From JAGQPD01 sp020426865 (GTDB taxonomy: Bacteria; Planctomycetota; Planctomycetia; Pirellulales; Pirellulaceae), in assembly GCA_041399065.1 (NCBI GenBank), contig JAWKTN010000002.1, forward strand, positions 434,001 to 498,000: 64,000 nt of DNA, given 5' to 3'. Both the position numbers and the translations under genes were made by a program. The notes under the pieces were generated by a model, which was given only the letters and a program-made list of their open reading frames with translations, was not told the DNA's origin and searched no databases. This document shows positions 9,058 to 17,767 of this stretch, piece after piece (the first letter of the stretch is position 1; the number at the start of each line of letters is the position of its first letter).

Positions 9058-9136
9058 CGTGTCTCCCCTTTCTAGTGTCGAATGCTGACAATCAAGTTGC
9101 GGGCGCGGCGTGCATTAGGCGGCGTTTGCAACGAAC

Positions 9137-9200
9137 GATGTGATTACGTGCCGATGTGATTACGTGCCGATGTGATTTCATGCCGACGTGATTTCATGCC
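9137..9200. repeat. Four tandem copies of a 16-bp unit
   Basis: Two perfect copies of GATGTGATTACGTGCC (9137-9152 and 9153-9168) are followed by two variants (GATGTGATTTCATGCC 9169-9184 and GACGTGATTTCATGCC 9185-9200). The array lies between the stop of the 9232 lipoprotein gene and the start of the leftward PEP-CTERM gene, that is, in the latter's promoter region. Confidence 0.95.
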
Positions 9201-9231
9201 AAAGAGGCGAAAGTCACAAGCCGGGATAGGG

Positions 9232-9645
9232 TTACTCCTTGGCGGTCAAGTCAAAACGAAAATCGTTCGGCCCATCGGCGGTGACTTCCGCCGAGAGACC
9301 CGACGTGTCTGTGCGACCGTATCGCTCAGGTAGAGCACTGCCAGCTGCCGCATAGGGATCCTGGCCGAACTTTTTTTTGGCGATCGTCACCAGATGCGTA
9401 CCGATAACAGCTCCGTCATTCTCGTCGAACGTCCTCAATTCGAACCGTCCGTCCGCATCGGTGCGGGCACTGGCCGGACGTGCGCCAGTGGGCGTGAACA
9501 TCACGTGGGCACCTTCGACCGGTGTCCCCTCAAAAGTAACGACGCCGCTGACATGTACACGACGCGGCCGTCCGTCACCACAGCCGGTCAGAACCAACAG
9601 ACATGCCACTACGAACGACAATGCGTGACTATTCCAGTGGATCAT
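9232..9645 (-). CDS. Small lipoprotein with carboxypeptidase-regulatory-like Ig fold
   Basis: ATG 9645 gives 137 residues beginning MIHWNSHALSFVVACLLVLTGCG, a lipoprotein signal with lipobox VLTGC. The rest is one beta-sandwich domain of the transthyretin/CarboxypepD_reg type (VSGVVTFEGTPVEGAHVMF, then RTDADGRFELRTF). The open frame runs upstream to 10413 but that part is antisense-like shadow of the DUF1559 gene. The first 14 bases overlap the DUF1559 stop region, so the two genes are translationally coupled. Planctomycetes often pair a DUF1559 protein with such a lipoprotein; the joint function is not known. Confidence 0.8.
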   Translation of the reverse strand: MIHWNSHALSFVVACLLVLTGCGDGRPRRVHVSGVVTFEGTPVEGAHVMFTPTGARPASARTDADGRFELRTFDENDGAVIGTHLVTIAKKKFGQDPYAAAGSALPERYGRTDTSGLSAEVTADGPNDFRFDLTAKE

Positions 9646-10705
9646 GTGCCTCACCATCACGACGATCACCATATCGTTGGTAATTGCGGTAGTCGATGTT
9701 TTCGTTGATAAAATGCACCGATCCGTCGCACAGAACGAATTGGGCCCCACCGGGATGTCGTGATTTGAATCCCATGTCACAGGCCCATTCCCAATTCCCG
9801 TTGCCGGGGCTACACGCCGTGTCGTATCCCGGTTCGTCTGGACACGTAGGATGATTGATGGGACATGACGTGGCGTACCATAGGCTGTTGACATGCATCC
9901 ATCCGTCGCGCGCGTGCCAACCGCATTTCGGGATGATTTCTCCAAGTGCAATGGTCTTGGATGTACCGTCCTTGATATCGCGAAGACGCGCTGCCCATGC
10001 CGTGTGACTGAAAACGCCCGAAATCGTCTTGCCATCTTCGTTATGCCCGTGTGGCGACGATCCCGTGCCAAACGTGTTCCCGGGAAAACACGTTTGAAAG
10101 GCCTGACTGCCCATGCTCGCGGCATAGTTTGTCGTTGCCCGCTGTTGCCGTTCGGTCGATGCGGCCGTGCCGTGATATAACGGGTTGCCACCCAAGTATT
10201 CCTGCTGATCCGACGGACACCCGAATGTGTCGATCCATATCGAATGCACGCGCTGCCCACCCGGCAACCGACTGAAGTGATCCGTGTTGATCGTAAAGTC
10301 GCACTGGTCATACAACGCCTGCTGCTCGATGTACGGCAAAATGCGCACCAGAAAACTCCCGTGTTGGTCGCGCGACACCGCCCCCCAGGAATATGGAGGG
10401 TAGTGATAGGCACCTAACGGAAAGCGATCGTTGTTGTCGTGGAATAACAACAGTGCCAGACCAAGCTGCTTAAGGTTGTTGGCACAGTGAATGCGCCGCG
10501 ATGCCTCTCGTGCCGAATTGACCGCTGGTAATAACATCGCCACGAGCAACCCGATGATCGCGATGACGACAAGAAGTTCGACAAGCGTGAATCCACGAAG
10601 CCACGACCGTGTCGGCACGGTAGGCCGCCTCCCAACGCCCCAGGAACTCGAAATCGAACCGCCACAATGACAATCCGCTGGTTCGGACGAAATCTGGATC
10701 AACAT
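9629..10705 (-). CDS. DUF1559 protein with type IV prepilin-like N-terminus
   Basis: The start at ATG 10705 is chosen because GGAGGCGTGGAG sits just upstream; the open frame runs on to 10816 without a comparable site. A prepilin peptidase motif [17 protein letters not shown] anchors the N-terminus, followed by the DUF1559 signature AMLLPAVNSAREASRR and [10 protein letters not shown]. The C-terminal DUF1559 H-x9-DG motif reads HPGGAQFVLCDGSVHFI. These are abundant planctomycete pseudopilins of unproven role, probably in secretion or surface structures. The N-terminus is unusually long (about 45 residues before the GFTL motif). Confidence 0.85.
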   Translation of the reverse strand: MLIQISSEPADCHCGGSISSSWGVGRRPTVPTRSWLRGFTLVELLVVIAIIGLLVAMLLPAVNSAREASRRIHCANNLKQLGLALLLFHDNNDRFPLGAYHYPPYSWGAVSRDQHGSFLVRILPYIEQQALYDQCDFTINTDHFSRLPGGQRVHSIWIDTFGCPSDQQEYLGGNPLYHGTAASTERQQRATTNYAASMGSQAFQTCFPGNTFGTGSSPHGHNEDGKTISGVFSHTAWAARLRDIKDGTSKTIALGEIIPKCGWHARDGWMHVNSLWYATSCPINHPTCPDEPGYDTACSPGNGNWEWACDMGFKSRHPGGAQFVLCDGSVHFINENIDYRNYQRYGDRRDGEAHDPLE

Positions 10706-10816
10706 CTCCACGCCTCCGTGATACTGCAACGGAGGACAGTGTAAACAACATGTTATTGCGTTGGCAAGCAGATTATGGCGATTTCTAGCCATTGCTTGAC
10801 TGACTTGCCTGGCCAC

Positions 10817-11407
10817 TCACACTCGCGTGGCCGGCTTCGCTGCAAATGCTACTTCGCGACTCATGTGCACATCGTGGTGAAAAAACCGAGCGGCGAACGA
10901 AACCACTTCGTTAGGCGCCGATAACTTGAGCTTCCTGCGCACGTTTCGCATGTGACTGTTGATCGTGCTGAGGCTGACGTCTAACGTCGCCGCGATCTGC
11001 TTGAGCGTCTGACCGTGAGCAAGCAACTCCAGAAACTCGCGCTCCCGGTCACTGAGCTTACCGATCTCAAATGGGATCAACAAATTGAACGTGCAAACCG
11101 CCATTTCGGGATTCCCCACTGGCCACAACCAGATGCGATACCGTAATCCATTACGCGATTCGATCTCCAGGATGTGTCGCTCGTGCAGCGTCGCCGTCCG
11201 TGAAAAGGCCTCCTTAAAACGTTCCGCATCCCCGTCAATCATGTTTGACCAACCCAGGTCCCCCACCTGCGTCTTGATCGTGCTGTTGCTCAACCACTGA
11301 ACTCGTCCGTGCCAATCGCAAATCGCGACAAATGCATCCCCCTCCTTGAGCGTCCCAGTCATTAGGACTTCATCAAGCTCTTGGCGGACCTTCGGGGCTC
11401 TGCTCAT
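10817..11407 (-). CDS. LuxR-type transcription regulator with PAS-like sensor region
   Basis: The 196 residues end in a LuxR/FixJ helix-turn-helix: LSDREREFLELLAHGQTLKQIAATLDVS then STINSHMRNVRRKLKL, with the usual Glu, Gly, Val/Ile and Lys positions. The first 110 residues (AFVAICDWHGRVQWLSN ... YRIWLWPVG) resemble a PAS fold rather than a response-regulator receiver, since no phospho-acceptor Asp pattern is seen. It would respond to a small-molecule or redox cue. It lies directly upstream of the DUF1559/lipoprotein pair on the same strand, so it may control that pair; this is only positional evidence. Confidence 0.75.
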   Translation of the reverse strand: MSRAPKVRQELDEVLMTGTLKEGDAFVAICDWHGRVQWLSNSTIKTQVGDLGWSNMIDGDAERFKEAFSRTATLHERHILEIESRNGLRYRIWLWPVGNPEMAVCTFNLLIPFEIGKLSDREREFLELLAHGQTLKQIAATLDVSLSTINSHMRNVRRKLKLSAPNEVVSFAARFFHHDVHMSREVAFAAKPATRV

Positions 11408-11737
11408 CGCTCATCGTCCTCGCCGTGTCGCGGAGAAAAACGGGGATCTTAGCATGGTGGTCCCTCAACAGCAAAAACAAAACTCTCGCCGCCACCGGCC
11501 AACGTGCTCCCAAGCACCTCACGGCACAAGGAACCGCAAAGCACTAGAAGCTAGGCTAATCTCCCACAAAACCACCACTTATAGCTAATGCGGCACCCCC
11601 CAAAGTATTTATTTTCATACTGTCCGAGTTTACAATGGAAGTGGCAATCTTCCTATGGTGGGCGAATGTGCTAACAGTCAAGGCGAATCAACCAAGGCCC
11701 ACTGGTCGAAGTCGGAACTTTTTCTGGAGAGATCGAG
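11408..11737. other. Divergent promoter region, no gene
   Basis: This 330-base gap separates the leftward LuxR gene from the rightward PEP-CTERM gene. TACAAT at 11631-11636 with TTTATT 17 bases upstream (11608-11613) is a weak sigma-70-like candidate for the PEP-CTERM gene. Nothing else was recognised. Confidence 0.4.
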
Positions 11738-12427
11738 ATGTCAGTGAGTCGAAAGAGCTTGATGGCAAGTGCGGGAACATGCGTATTGTGCTTGTTTGTC
11801 GGGGTGGCCAGTGCCGCCACGAACTATGAGGAACATTGGGATGCCGGGGACACAAACGGCTGGATAGGAAGCACAACGTCCTCAACGGTCGTGCGGGACA
11901 ATGCCGATGGCAACCCCGCCAGTTCGATCGTCGTACGGCGGGATCTGTCGCCGCCGGTTTTTGATATGGGTGTGACGAGTGAATTGGCCGACGTCACGGG
12001 AAATTACGGTGGCGTCCCGGGATGGATGCTGTCGTTTGACGCCAAGTACGACATCGGGAATTTTGCAGACACGCTGGTTCGCTTCCGCTATCAGGATGCG
12101 ACATTCAACGGCTGGCACTTGGACGTTGCAGACGCGTTTCCAGCCAACAGTTGGCAGAGCTATTCCGTGACGTTCGATCCCAATTGGACCGACGCCCAAG
12201 CAACCGCCAACGGCTGGGTCGATGAAACGGGAGGAGCCGTTTCATGGCAGCAGCTCATGGGCGACGTGTATCACCCCGAAATCCGCTTTGTGATGGGGGA
12301 CGAGCTGAGCGCCATCGCACACGTTGACAACGTCGTACTTAAGTCAGTCCCCGAGCCCACCATGAGCGCCCTTGGACTATGGGGACTACTGGGCGCCGGC
12401 ATGCTGGTCCGACGCAAGTACGATTAA
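11738..12427 (+). CDS. Small secreted PEP-CTERM protein
   Basis: The 229-residue product has a signal peptide ending near VGVASA-A, a single beta-rich domain of about 170 residues (WDAGDTNGWIGS ... FDAKYDIGNFADTLVRFRY ... HVDNVVLKS) that looks like a carbohydrate-binding or laminin-G-type jelly roll, and a short C-terminal sorting signal VPEPTMSALGLWGLLGAG followed by Arg-Arg-Lys. GAGA is placed 7-8 bases before the ATG. It stands alone between two gaps. The domain assignment is by fold style only; no catalytic residues were recognised. Confidence 0.8.
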   Translation: MSVSRKSLMASAGTCVLCLFVGVASAATNYEEHWDAGDTNGWIGSTTSSTVVRDNADGNPASSIVVRRDLSPPVFDMGVTSELADVTGNYGGVPGWMLSFDAKYDIGNFADTLVRFRYQDATFNGWHLDVADAFPANSWQSYSVTFDPNWTDAQATANGWVDETGGAVSWQQLMGDVYHPEIRFVMGDELSAIAHVDNVVLKSVPEPTMSALGLWGLLGAGMLVRRKYD

Positions 12428-12756
12428 GTTTCCGACGCCATCGAGTCGTTCGAATCAGCAACTCACACGCCACCGCTTCCCGCAAATCGTCGTTTCGAAG
12501 GGAGACGGTGGCAATTTATGCGAATACTTGGTGGTTCGAGGTATGCGGGGTTTGGAGCGCATGGTGCTGGAGATACTCCGAGTGGGAGGAGACTGCTGGC
12601 AGGTCGCCGTGGTTGCGGTGTCACGTTTTTTTTAGCGCAGAGACGCTAAGGGCACAGAGTTTCATGGGCCAGCGGTAGACTGTAGGATGACTTTCGGAGC
12701 TACGGAACACTTGGGGGACTTTTACTTAGTACCGAGCTTCGTTCAAGGTGGCGACG
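12428..12756. other. Intergenic gap with rRNA-free repeat-like motif
   Basis: No gene is supported in these 329 bases. At 12635-12660 there is AGCGCAGAGACGCTAAGGGC followed by ACAGAG, a phrase of the 'CGCAGAGACGC' kind that recurs in many bacterial intergenic regions. The gap lies between the end of the PEP-CTERM gene and the end of the leftward SRPBCC gene, so a shared terminator would be expected, but no clear one was seen. Confidence 0.4.
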
Positions 12757-13617
12757 TCACCGACTGCGAGGCGTGATCGTGTCCTTTTCAAGATACGTTT
12801 TCACGGCATCCATGTCTGCTTCGACGGCCTTGCTTACCATCCCGAGGATCATCGGAACGAACAGCCTGGCAGCCAGATTGTAGGGGCGGGCGTCCATTTG
12901 CATATCCATTACGACTGCTGCATTCTGATCGCGAACTTTAAAGACCGTATCCCAGATTGTGCCGCCAGCATCCGAAACGATGCGTATTCGTTCGTTCTCG
13001 ACCAGTTCGGTAACCTGCAGCTCGGTGGTCGCTTCGCGGCCGTTCATGATTCGAGTCTCTTTGAAGCGGGTCCCCACGCCATACTGTTGTTCGGTCATGA
13101 ATTGGATATTGGTAATATCCGGCACAGCTTTCGAAAACTCCTTTATGTTGGCCAATGTTTGAAAGACACGAGTGATTGGCGCATCGATGGTGCACGTGGT
13201 GGCAATCCGATATTCCTTCGCTGCGGCGGCGAGGGTCCCAAACGCGGTACCCACGAGGCAAACCAGAATCCCACTTGGCCACATCCACCACGGGTGTGGA
13301 AAGGCGACCAAGTTGAAGACGGTTGCAACCGTAAACAGAACTCCCACCAACATGCCGATCAAGATGGATCTTCGCGGCGCAACCAAGCGGGCAATGCACG
13401 CCCCCACAAAACAACCGGCGCCCCACGCAACGAGGAGCATCAGGAATGCCGTTACGGGTAGCGTGGCAATCCAACGGCTCATTCCTTCCCAGTCGTCCGT
13501 CTCGAGCCCTTCCGGGATCGGATGCATTAACGAACTGACACCTTCGACAAGGGCCACCGTCATGCCTCCGGCGATCAGACCCAAAACAGCCGCGAGGATT
13601 CGCTTGATGATCGTCAT
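12757..13617 (-). CDS. Four-helix membrane protein with C-terminal SRPBCC (START-like) domain
   Basis: About 130 N-terminal residues form four membrane helices (ILAAVLGLIAGGMTVALV; ATLPVTAFLMLLVAWGAG; SILIGMLVGVLFTVATVF; WPSGILVCLVGTAFGTLA). The rest is a polyketide-cyclase/SRPBCC lipid-binding fold (TTCTIDAPITRVFQTLANI ... VPDITNIQFM ... MDARPYNLAARLFVP). The start codon overlaps the stop of the TusA-MetE gene by four bases (ATGA), so it is the last gene of that operon. A role in binding a hydrophobic ligand at the membrane is family inference; its link to sulfur or methionine chemistry is unknown. Confidence 0.75.
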   Translation of the reverse strand: MTIIKRILAAVLGLIAGGMTVALVEGVSSLMHPIPEGLETDDWEGMSRWIATLPVTAFLMLLVAWGAGCFVGACIARLVAPRRSILIGMLVGVLFTVATVFNLVAFPHPWWMWPSGILVCLVGTAFGTLAAAAKEYRIATTCTIDAPITRVFQTLANIKEFSKAVPDITNIQFMTEQQYGVGTRFKETRIMNGREATTELQVTELVENERIRIVSDAGGTIWDTVFKVRDQNAAVVMDMQMDARPYNLAARLFVPMILGMVSKAVEADMDAVKTYLEKDTITPRSR

Positions 13618-15170
13618 ATTTGGTGTCGTTCTCGCAGGACATGCGACGCAGTAGCAAGTGCTGTGAGCTTTGCTTCGGCGATCGCCATTGGCGAAATGGG
13701 ATTATCCGCGAATGTAGCAAAGCCACAGTCCGGGTTCAACAATACTCGCTCGGCACCAAATAGCTGGATGGCTTTTTCACCGCGATCGACAAGTTCGTCC
13801 ACCGGTTCAACTCGAGGCGATTTCTGGTCCACCACGCCGATTCCCAAGCGATAGGAATCGGGAATCTGACTTAACACGGCAAGTTCGCCGGCCCGAGGCG
13901 TGCACATCTCCAAGAATAGCGTGCCGACATTGACGTGCGACAACAGCGAAATGAGCGGGTGGTAGTCGCCCGATAACGCGGCCGATTCGTCGGGCGTCCA
14001 GTTTCCTCGACAAATGTGTAAGGCGATCCGATCGCGTGGCAGGCCGGCGACAACGCGATTGATCAACGTCTGTGCAAACGCCAGTTCCTCGTCACCACGA
14101 CCGCGATTTCCAAGTGCCCCGCACATGAACGAGCGATTGCCGCTACTGGGCCGACCGTAAACCGCTTCGGTCAATACCGGTTCATCGAATTGCACGATCG
14201 CCGCACCCGCGGCTAGCAGAAAGTGCAGTTCCTCTTTCAATATCCGTATCACGTCTTCGGCGAGCGATTCACGGTCGGAATAGGCTCGATCGGAGATACA
14301 CTCCATCCACATCATACGTGTCAGCAGATACGGTCCGGGCAGGGCAACCTTGATTGGCGATTCGGTCAGACCTTGTGCAAACTGTAGTTCGTGCAACGCC
14401 ATGGGATTTCGTCGCGACAGTGGCCCGAACACGGCAGGAAAGCGCACCTTTTCGGCAGGAACATCCAGCGAATTGAGCGACTCGGCAAATTCTTCGGGAT
14501 GATCGACGTAGGGGAGCAGATCGGTGACCGGAATCAGCTGGCAGTTATCCAGTCGCCCTCCTACAAAGCTGGCGTAATCATCACGACGCTGCTCGCCATC
14601 GGTGACCACGTCCACACCCGCTCGCTGCTGTGCTGCCACGATCAATCGCACACTATCGTCGGCAGCTTGATGAAACTCCTCTTCCGACATTCGCCCCTGC
14701 AGAAAATCATGTAGCGAGCGGAGGAGCCACGCTGGGCGCGGCCAACTGCCGATGCCCATCACCGAGAGCGGCCGAATTGGCGGTACGTCGGTTGCCGGCG
14801 TTGGCAGTGAATCGGGAATGAATACGGGCTCGACCGATTGCTGCAACGGCATCGATCGACGCCCGTCATGCAACGCAGCGCTCGCAAGCTTTGCATCGGA
14901 GCTGGTAGCTGACGCTGCAATATGCTTACCTTTGCACACCACGAATGACGTACGATCTGCAAAATTCCGCTCGGCCACCAGTTCATTTCCTGTCAAGCGG
15001 CACCAAGCGGGAAGGTCCTCACGCACGGATGGTTCTGACGAAAGGACCTCTAGCAGCTCACCCGTATTCAGCGGATCAATGTGCTTGCGGATCAGCAACA
15101 GCAGTCCGTTGCCACAGTCGAGATTGCCGCCGTCGAAGCTGACAGTGATGGGATAGTTGGCGTCCGGCAT
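13614..15170 (-). CDS. TusA-like sulfur carrier domain fused to core MetE-type methionine synthase
   Basis: Residues 8-75 are TusA-like: FDGGNLDCGNGLLLLIRKHI with Cys19 at the sulfur-carrier position, then LPAWCRLTGNELVAE. The usual CPxP is replaced by CGNG. A linker to about residue 135 leads to a cobalamin-independent methionine synthase catalytic domain (MGIGSWPRP, DVVTDGEQRRDDYASF, VQFDEPVL). The zinc ligands appear complete: H385, C387, E421 and C482, and the E-to-C spacing of 61 equals that of E. coli MetE. The N-terminal MetE half is absent, as in 'core' methionine synthases, so the methyl donor is unlikely to be polyglutamyl folate. Genes for TusA-like and DsrE-like proteins precede it. 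Sulfur delivery during homocysteine/methionine formation is inferred. Confidence 0.8.
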   Translation of the reverse strand: MPDANYPITVSFDGGNLDCGNGLLLLIRKHIDPLNTGELLEVLSSEPSVREDLPAWCRLTGNELVAERNFADRTSFVVCKGKHIAASATSSDAKLASAALHDGRRSMPLQQSVEPVFIPDSLPTPATDVPPIRPLSVMGIGSWPRPAWLLRSLHDFLQGRMSEEEFHQAADDSVRLIVAAQQRAGVDVVTDGEQRRDDYASFVGGRLDNCQLIPVTDLLPYVDHPEEFAESLNSLDVPAEKVRFPAVFGPLSRRNPMALHELQFAQGLTESPIKVALPGPYLLTRMMWMECISDRAYSDRESLAEDVIRILKEELHFLLAAGAAIVQFDEPVLTEAVYGRPSSGNRSFMCGALGNRGRGDEELAFAQTLINRVVAGLPRDRIALHICRGNWTPDESAALSGDYHPLISLLSHVNVGTLFLEMCTPRAGELAVLSQIPDSYRLGIGVVDQKSPRVEPVDELVDRGEKAIQLFGAERVLLNPDCGFATFADNPISPMAIAEAKLTALATASHVLRERHQI

Positions 15171-15191
15171 CGGGGAACAGCCTCATGACAT

Positions 15192-15554
15192 CTAATAGCT
15201 GATCGCGGGCGCACCTTGAGCGAGGAACTCGACCAACTTGGCACCGCCAACAATGGTAGCACCCGCGACGAGTTTCTCGGCGTCGAGCTTACGTTTGTTG
15301 AAGCAGGGCGAGCAAACGAGGATTTTTCCTCCCCCTTCGACGAAGTTATCCATCAGTTCCTTCAGCGGCGCGAAGCCTTCCTCATTGACTTGTTCCGCGA
15401 CCCCCTGCACTGCCAATCGTACGCCGTCGATATTGAGAAAGACGATGGTATCTTGATCGCAGCCCAGCGCCGCATTGGCCACGACAAACGCCACGGTCGC
15501 TCGATCAGGATCATCGGTCGCTCGTGTCAGTGATACGCAAAATCGGCCAGACAT
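15192..15554 (-). CDS. DsrE-like sulfur relay protein
   Basis: The 120 residues form one DsrE/DsrF/YchN fold: a nucleotide-binding-like start (FCVSLTRATDDPDRATVAFVVANAA), the strand TIVFLNIDGVRLA, and the active-site region GGKILVCSPCFNKRKL with Cys81 and Cys84. Cys81 matches the persulfide-carrying cysteine position of DsrE. The ATG at 15554 is three bases from the stop of the TusA-like gene, and the TusA-MetE gene follows 21 bases later. DsrE proteins pass sulfane sulfur to and from TusA, so the context fits a relay. Confidence 0.85.
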   Translation of the reverse strand: MSGRFCVSLTRATDDPDRATVAFVVANAALGCDQDTIVFLNIDGVRLAVQGVAEQVNEEGFAPLKELMDNFVEGGGKILVCSPCFNKRKLDAEKLVAGATIVGGAKLVEFLAQGAPAISY

Positions 15555-15557
15555 AAT

Positions 15558-15824
15558 TCACTCTTCCTTTCTTTCAATCACATAAATGGGGTGGGATCTA
15601 GCGACCAGTTTATGCCCGGTCATGCGGCACCAGGCGAGGATATCGAATCGGGCCGCCGAATCGAGCGCCGTCAAATGCAAGCGTTGCCCTGGCTGCAAGG
15701 ATCGCATTCTCTTTCGCAGCTCAATCAGCAGCTCACCGCAACTCAGCTCACCCGCATCCCATACGGCGGCACAGCCATCGGAGGACAGATCATGTGACGT
15801 TTCGCTCACGTAACACCTAGGCAC
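15558..15824 (-). CDS. TusA-like sulfur carrier protein
   Basis: The 88-residue product has the TusA two-layer fold signature: WDAGELSCGELLIELRKRM with Cys29, then QPGQRLHLTALDSAARFDILAWCRMTGHKLV. The standard CPxP motif reads CGEL, so the prolines are lost but the carrier cysteine is kept. GTG 15824 is the longest start; GTG 15809, with AGG six to seven bases upstream, is equally plausible and gives 83 residues. It heads the operon with DsrE and TusA-MetE. The same CPxP-to-CG change in the fused domain suggests both belong to one subfamily. Confidence 0.8.
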   Translation of the reverse strand: MPRCYVSETSHDLSSDGCAAVWDAGELSCGELLIELRKRMRSLQPGQRLHLTALDSAARFDILAWCRMTGHKLVARSHPIYVIERKEE

Positions 15825-16149
15825 AAACTAATACTGCGACAGACGGAACCCTTGGCTGGATTCTAGCACGTCGGCGGTCCGGTTCGCACGGGGGCGGGAC
15901 CGGTCGTGGTGCGTAAAAGGACAAACCTCGTGCGATGGCGATCGGCACAGATCGAGCAAGGCGTGACCGAGGCACCGGGCGAGCGAAAGGCTACTTCATA
16001 CGTTTGCCTCATGAAATCTCCCATATACTCGATGGAGAGCGGATCCAGGTTCTGCTCCAAACGAGACGACTAAAGCGATTCCGTTCACTGTGTAAGTCAC
16101 TGTGTAAGCCACCGTGATCGACGGCGTAGATGTCATCGACCGGGTTTAC
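15825..16149. other. Intergenic gap, probable promoter of the sulfur operon
   Basis: No gene is supported here. The stretch lies between the end of the LRR lipoprotein gene and the start of the TusA-like gene on the same strand. A short direct repeat CACTGTGTAAG occurs near 16087-16107. No clear promoter box or terminator was seen. Confidence 0.4.
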
Positions 16150-16728
16150 TCACTTCCCCTTAAACGAAATCCTGCACGATGGCAGCGCCCGTTGAAGTCG
16201 CCGGACGCCTTGAGCCGTAACTGGGCAATCAAGCAGTGCCAACTGGCGCAGATTGGATAGCTGCTCCAATTCTTTTAGACCAGCGTCGGTCACCCTGGTC
16301 TGACTTAGCTGAAGCCGCTCCAATGAAATGAGCTTCTTCAGATGCGTAAGTCCTTGATCCGAAACGTCCGACGCCCACAAGTCGAGTTCCTTCAAGTGCT
16401 GAAGCTCCGCAAAACGTTCCAATTCTGCATCGGTGACACGAGGATTGCGGTCGCCTGGGTAGATATCCCAAGCGACCGCAAACAACTCAAATTCAGTCCG
16501 CGGCAAACCACGACGCTGATCGACGCGAGTTTCTTCGTTCGCGCGAACGACTGCCACCTGACCGCCGTTTTCCAAGACCCACTCGGCGACTCGGCGATCG
16601 GCACTCTGATCGCCACCGGCACATCCCGCAAAAACGCACAACCAGATTGCAATCAGCGGGAACGGCCCATATTGGCAGTGTCCACACTGCCGCGGTCTCG
16701 ATCGACGATCAGTTGCATGGCGAGTCAT
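16150..16728 (-). CDS. Leucine-rich-repeat lipoprotein
   Basis: A lipoprotein signal with lipobox VFAGC (near residue 36) is followed by about 60 residues of unknown fold and then four leucine-rich repeats of the planctomycete type: VTDAELERFAELQHLKELDL, VSDQGLTHLKKLISLERLQL, VTDAGLKELEQLSNLRQLAL, VTAQGVRRLQRALPSCRISF. These consensus LRRs (VTDxGLxxLxxLxxLxxLxL) suggest protein-protein binding in the cell envelope. The N-terminus before the signal core is long and arginine-rich, so the true start could be internal. No operon partner is evident. Confidence 0.8.
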   Translation of the reverse strand: MTRHATDRRSRPRQCGHCQYGPFPLIAIWLCVFAGCAGGDQSADRRVAEWVLENGGQVAVVRANEETRVDQRRGLPRTEFELFAVAWDIYPGDRNPRVTDAELERFAELQHLKELDLWASDVSDQGLTHLKKLISLERLQLSQTRVTDAGLKELEQLSNLRQLALLDCPVTAQGVRRLQRALPSCRISFKGK

Positions 16729-16783
16729 TGTTACTCATCCTACACTTGTGAGTGCTCACGGCCGTTGTCAGCGGAGTCGTTTG

Positions 16784-17767
16784 TTACTGCCGAGTTGACT
16801 CGTCAAACTCATTCGGAGTCGTCCAGTAGTACCAGTGTTCGTCGTCGACGCCGTCGGTTAGTGACATCACGATGCCATCTGCCAGGCAGACGTTAATATG
16901 TGTCGAAGAGAAGGCTTGGGCCTTCAGCGGATGAACGTTGTCAGGCGTCGGATTGAACTCGGGCTTCTTGTGACAGCGACATCGCCACGTGTCGTTTTCT
17001 TGCCATGCAACGGGGCCGTTCCAGTTGACAAACCCGACGCGGGGCCAGAATCCCGAAACGTAGAGACTGTTGGTTTCGATTGTTCCGGCGAGCAAGCTGT
17101 CGACCCAGAAATTGCCACCGAAGTCCTTTTCTGGCGGCTCAATGCCGTATCCCCACAATGATGCTCCCACCGCCGGTGTGCCGGTAGGGCGAGAAGAAAC
17201 GGCATATTTTTCTGCGAACAGTATCGTCTTGGATGTTCCGTCCTTGATGAATACACCAAGATCGACCCCCCGATCTCCAAACACTTGCCAATTTGCACCG
17301 TAACTGCTGAGTCCCCACGTCGTGCTGGGACCCGCCCAAGGTGGCACATCTGTCGCCAGTTCGTAGACACCCGTTCCATACGTCGTGTCGCTAGGATGCG
17401 ACAGGATCGCAATCGGGGAAGAGCGCGACCCGTCGGGACCAAGATCGAACAATGCCTGCTCTTCAAGATACGGAAGCGAATGGTAAAAGACCGATCCAGC
17501 TGGTCGCGTCGCACCGGCACCGGCACCGGCCGCCAACCGACCGAACATGGGCGGTGTCTGACCTATTGCACTTTGAATCGAATGAACTGCCAACCCCAAC
17601 TGTTTCAAATTGTTCTTGCTTTGCAGATCTCGTGCCGTCGCGCGTGCAGCGTTGATGGCCGGTAGTAGCAGTGCCACCAACAACCCAATGATCGCAATAA
17701 CTACCAGCAACTCGACCAGCGTAAATGCCCGTCCTTTGTGGACACGCCGAAAACGCAATGACAACAT
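16784..17767 (-). CDS. DUF1559 protein with type IV prepilin-like N-terminus
   Basis: ATG 17767 is preferred over 17794 because AGGAG lies seven bases upstream. The prepilin segment [17 protein letters not shown] begins at residue 15, followed by [14 protein letters not shown] and [14 protein letters not shown]. The terminal motif region is [19 protein letters not shown], equivalent to the family's H-x9-DG. It is a second, diverged copy of the family beside the one at 9629. It stands alone, without the usual lipoprotein partner. Confidence 0.85.
   Translation of the reverse strand: MLSLRFRRVHKGRAFTLVELLVVIAIIGLLVALLLPAINAARATARDLQSKNNLKQLGLAVHSIQSAIGQTPPMFGRLAAGAGAGATRPAGSVFYHSLPYLEEQALFDLGPDGSRSSPIAILSHPSDTTYGTGVYELATDVPPWAGPSTTWGLSSYGANWQVFGDRGVDLGVFIKDGTSKTILFAEKYAVSSRPTGTPAVGASLWGYGIEPPEKDFGGNFWVDSLLAGTIETNSLYVSGFWPRVGFVNWNGPVAWQENDTWRCRCHKKPEFNPTPDNVHPLKAQAFSSTHINVCLADGIVMSLTDGVDDEHWYYWTTPNEFDESTRQ

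Noticed and set aside
9646..10413. N-terminal extension of the lipoprotein frame
   Set aside because: This part lies over the DUF1559 gene in another frame and has no motif; the lipoprotein signal at 9645 is a much better start.
12938..13726. Open frame of 262 codons on the minus strand
   Set aside because: Overlaps the SRPBCC and MetE genes in another frame; Arg/Cys/His-rich text without a fold.
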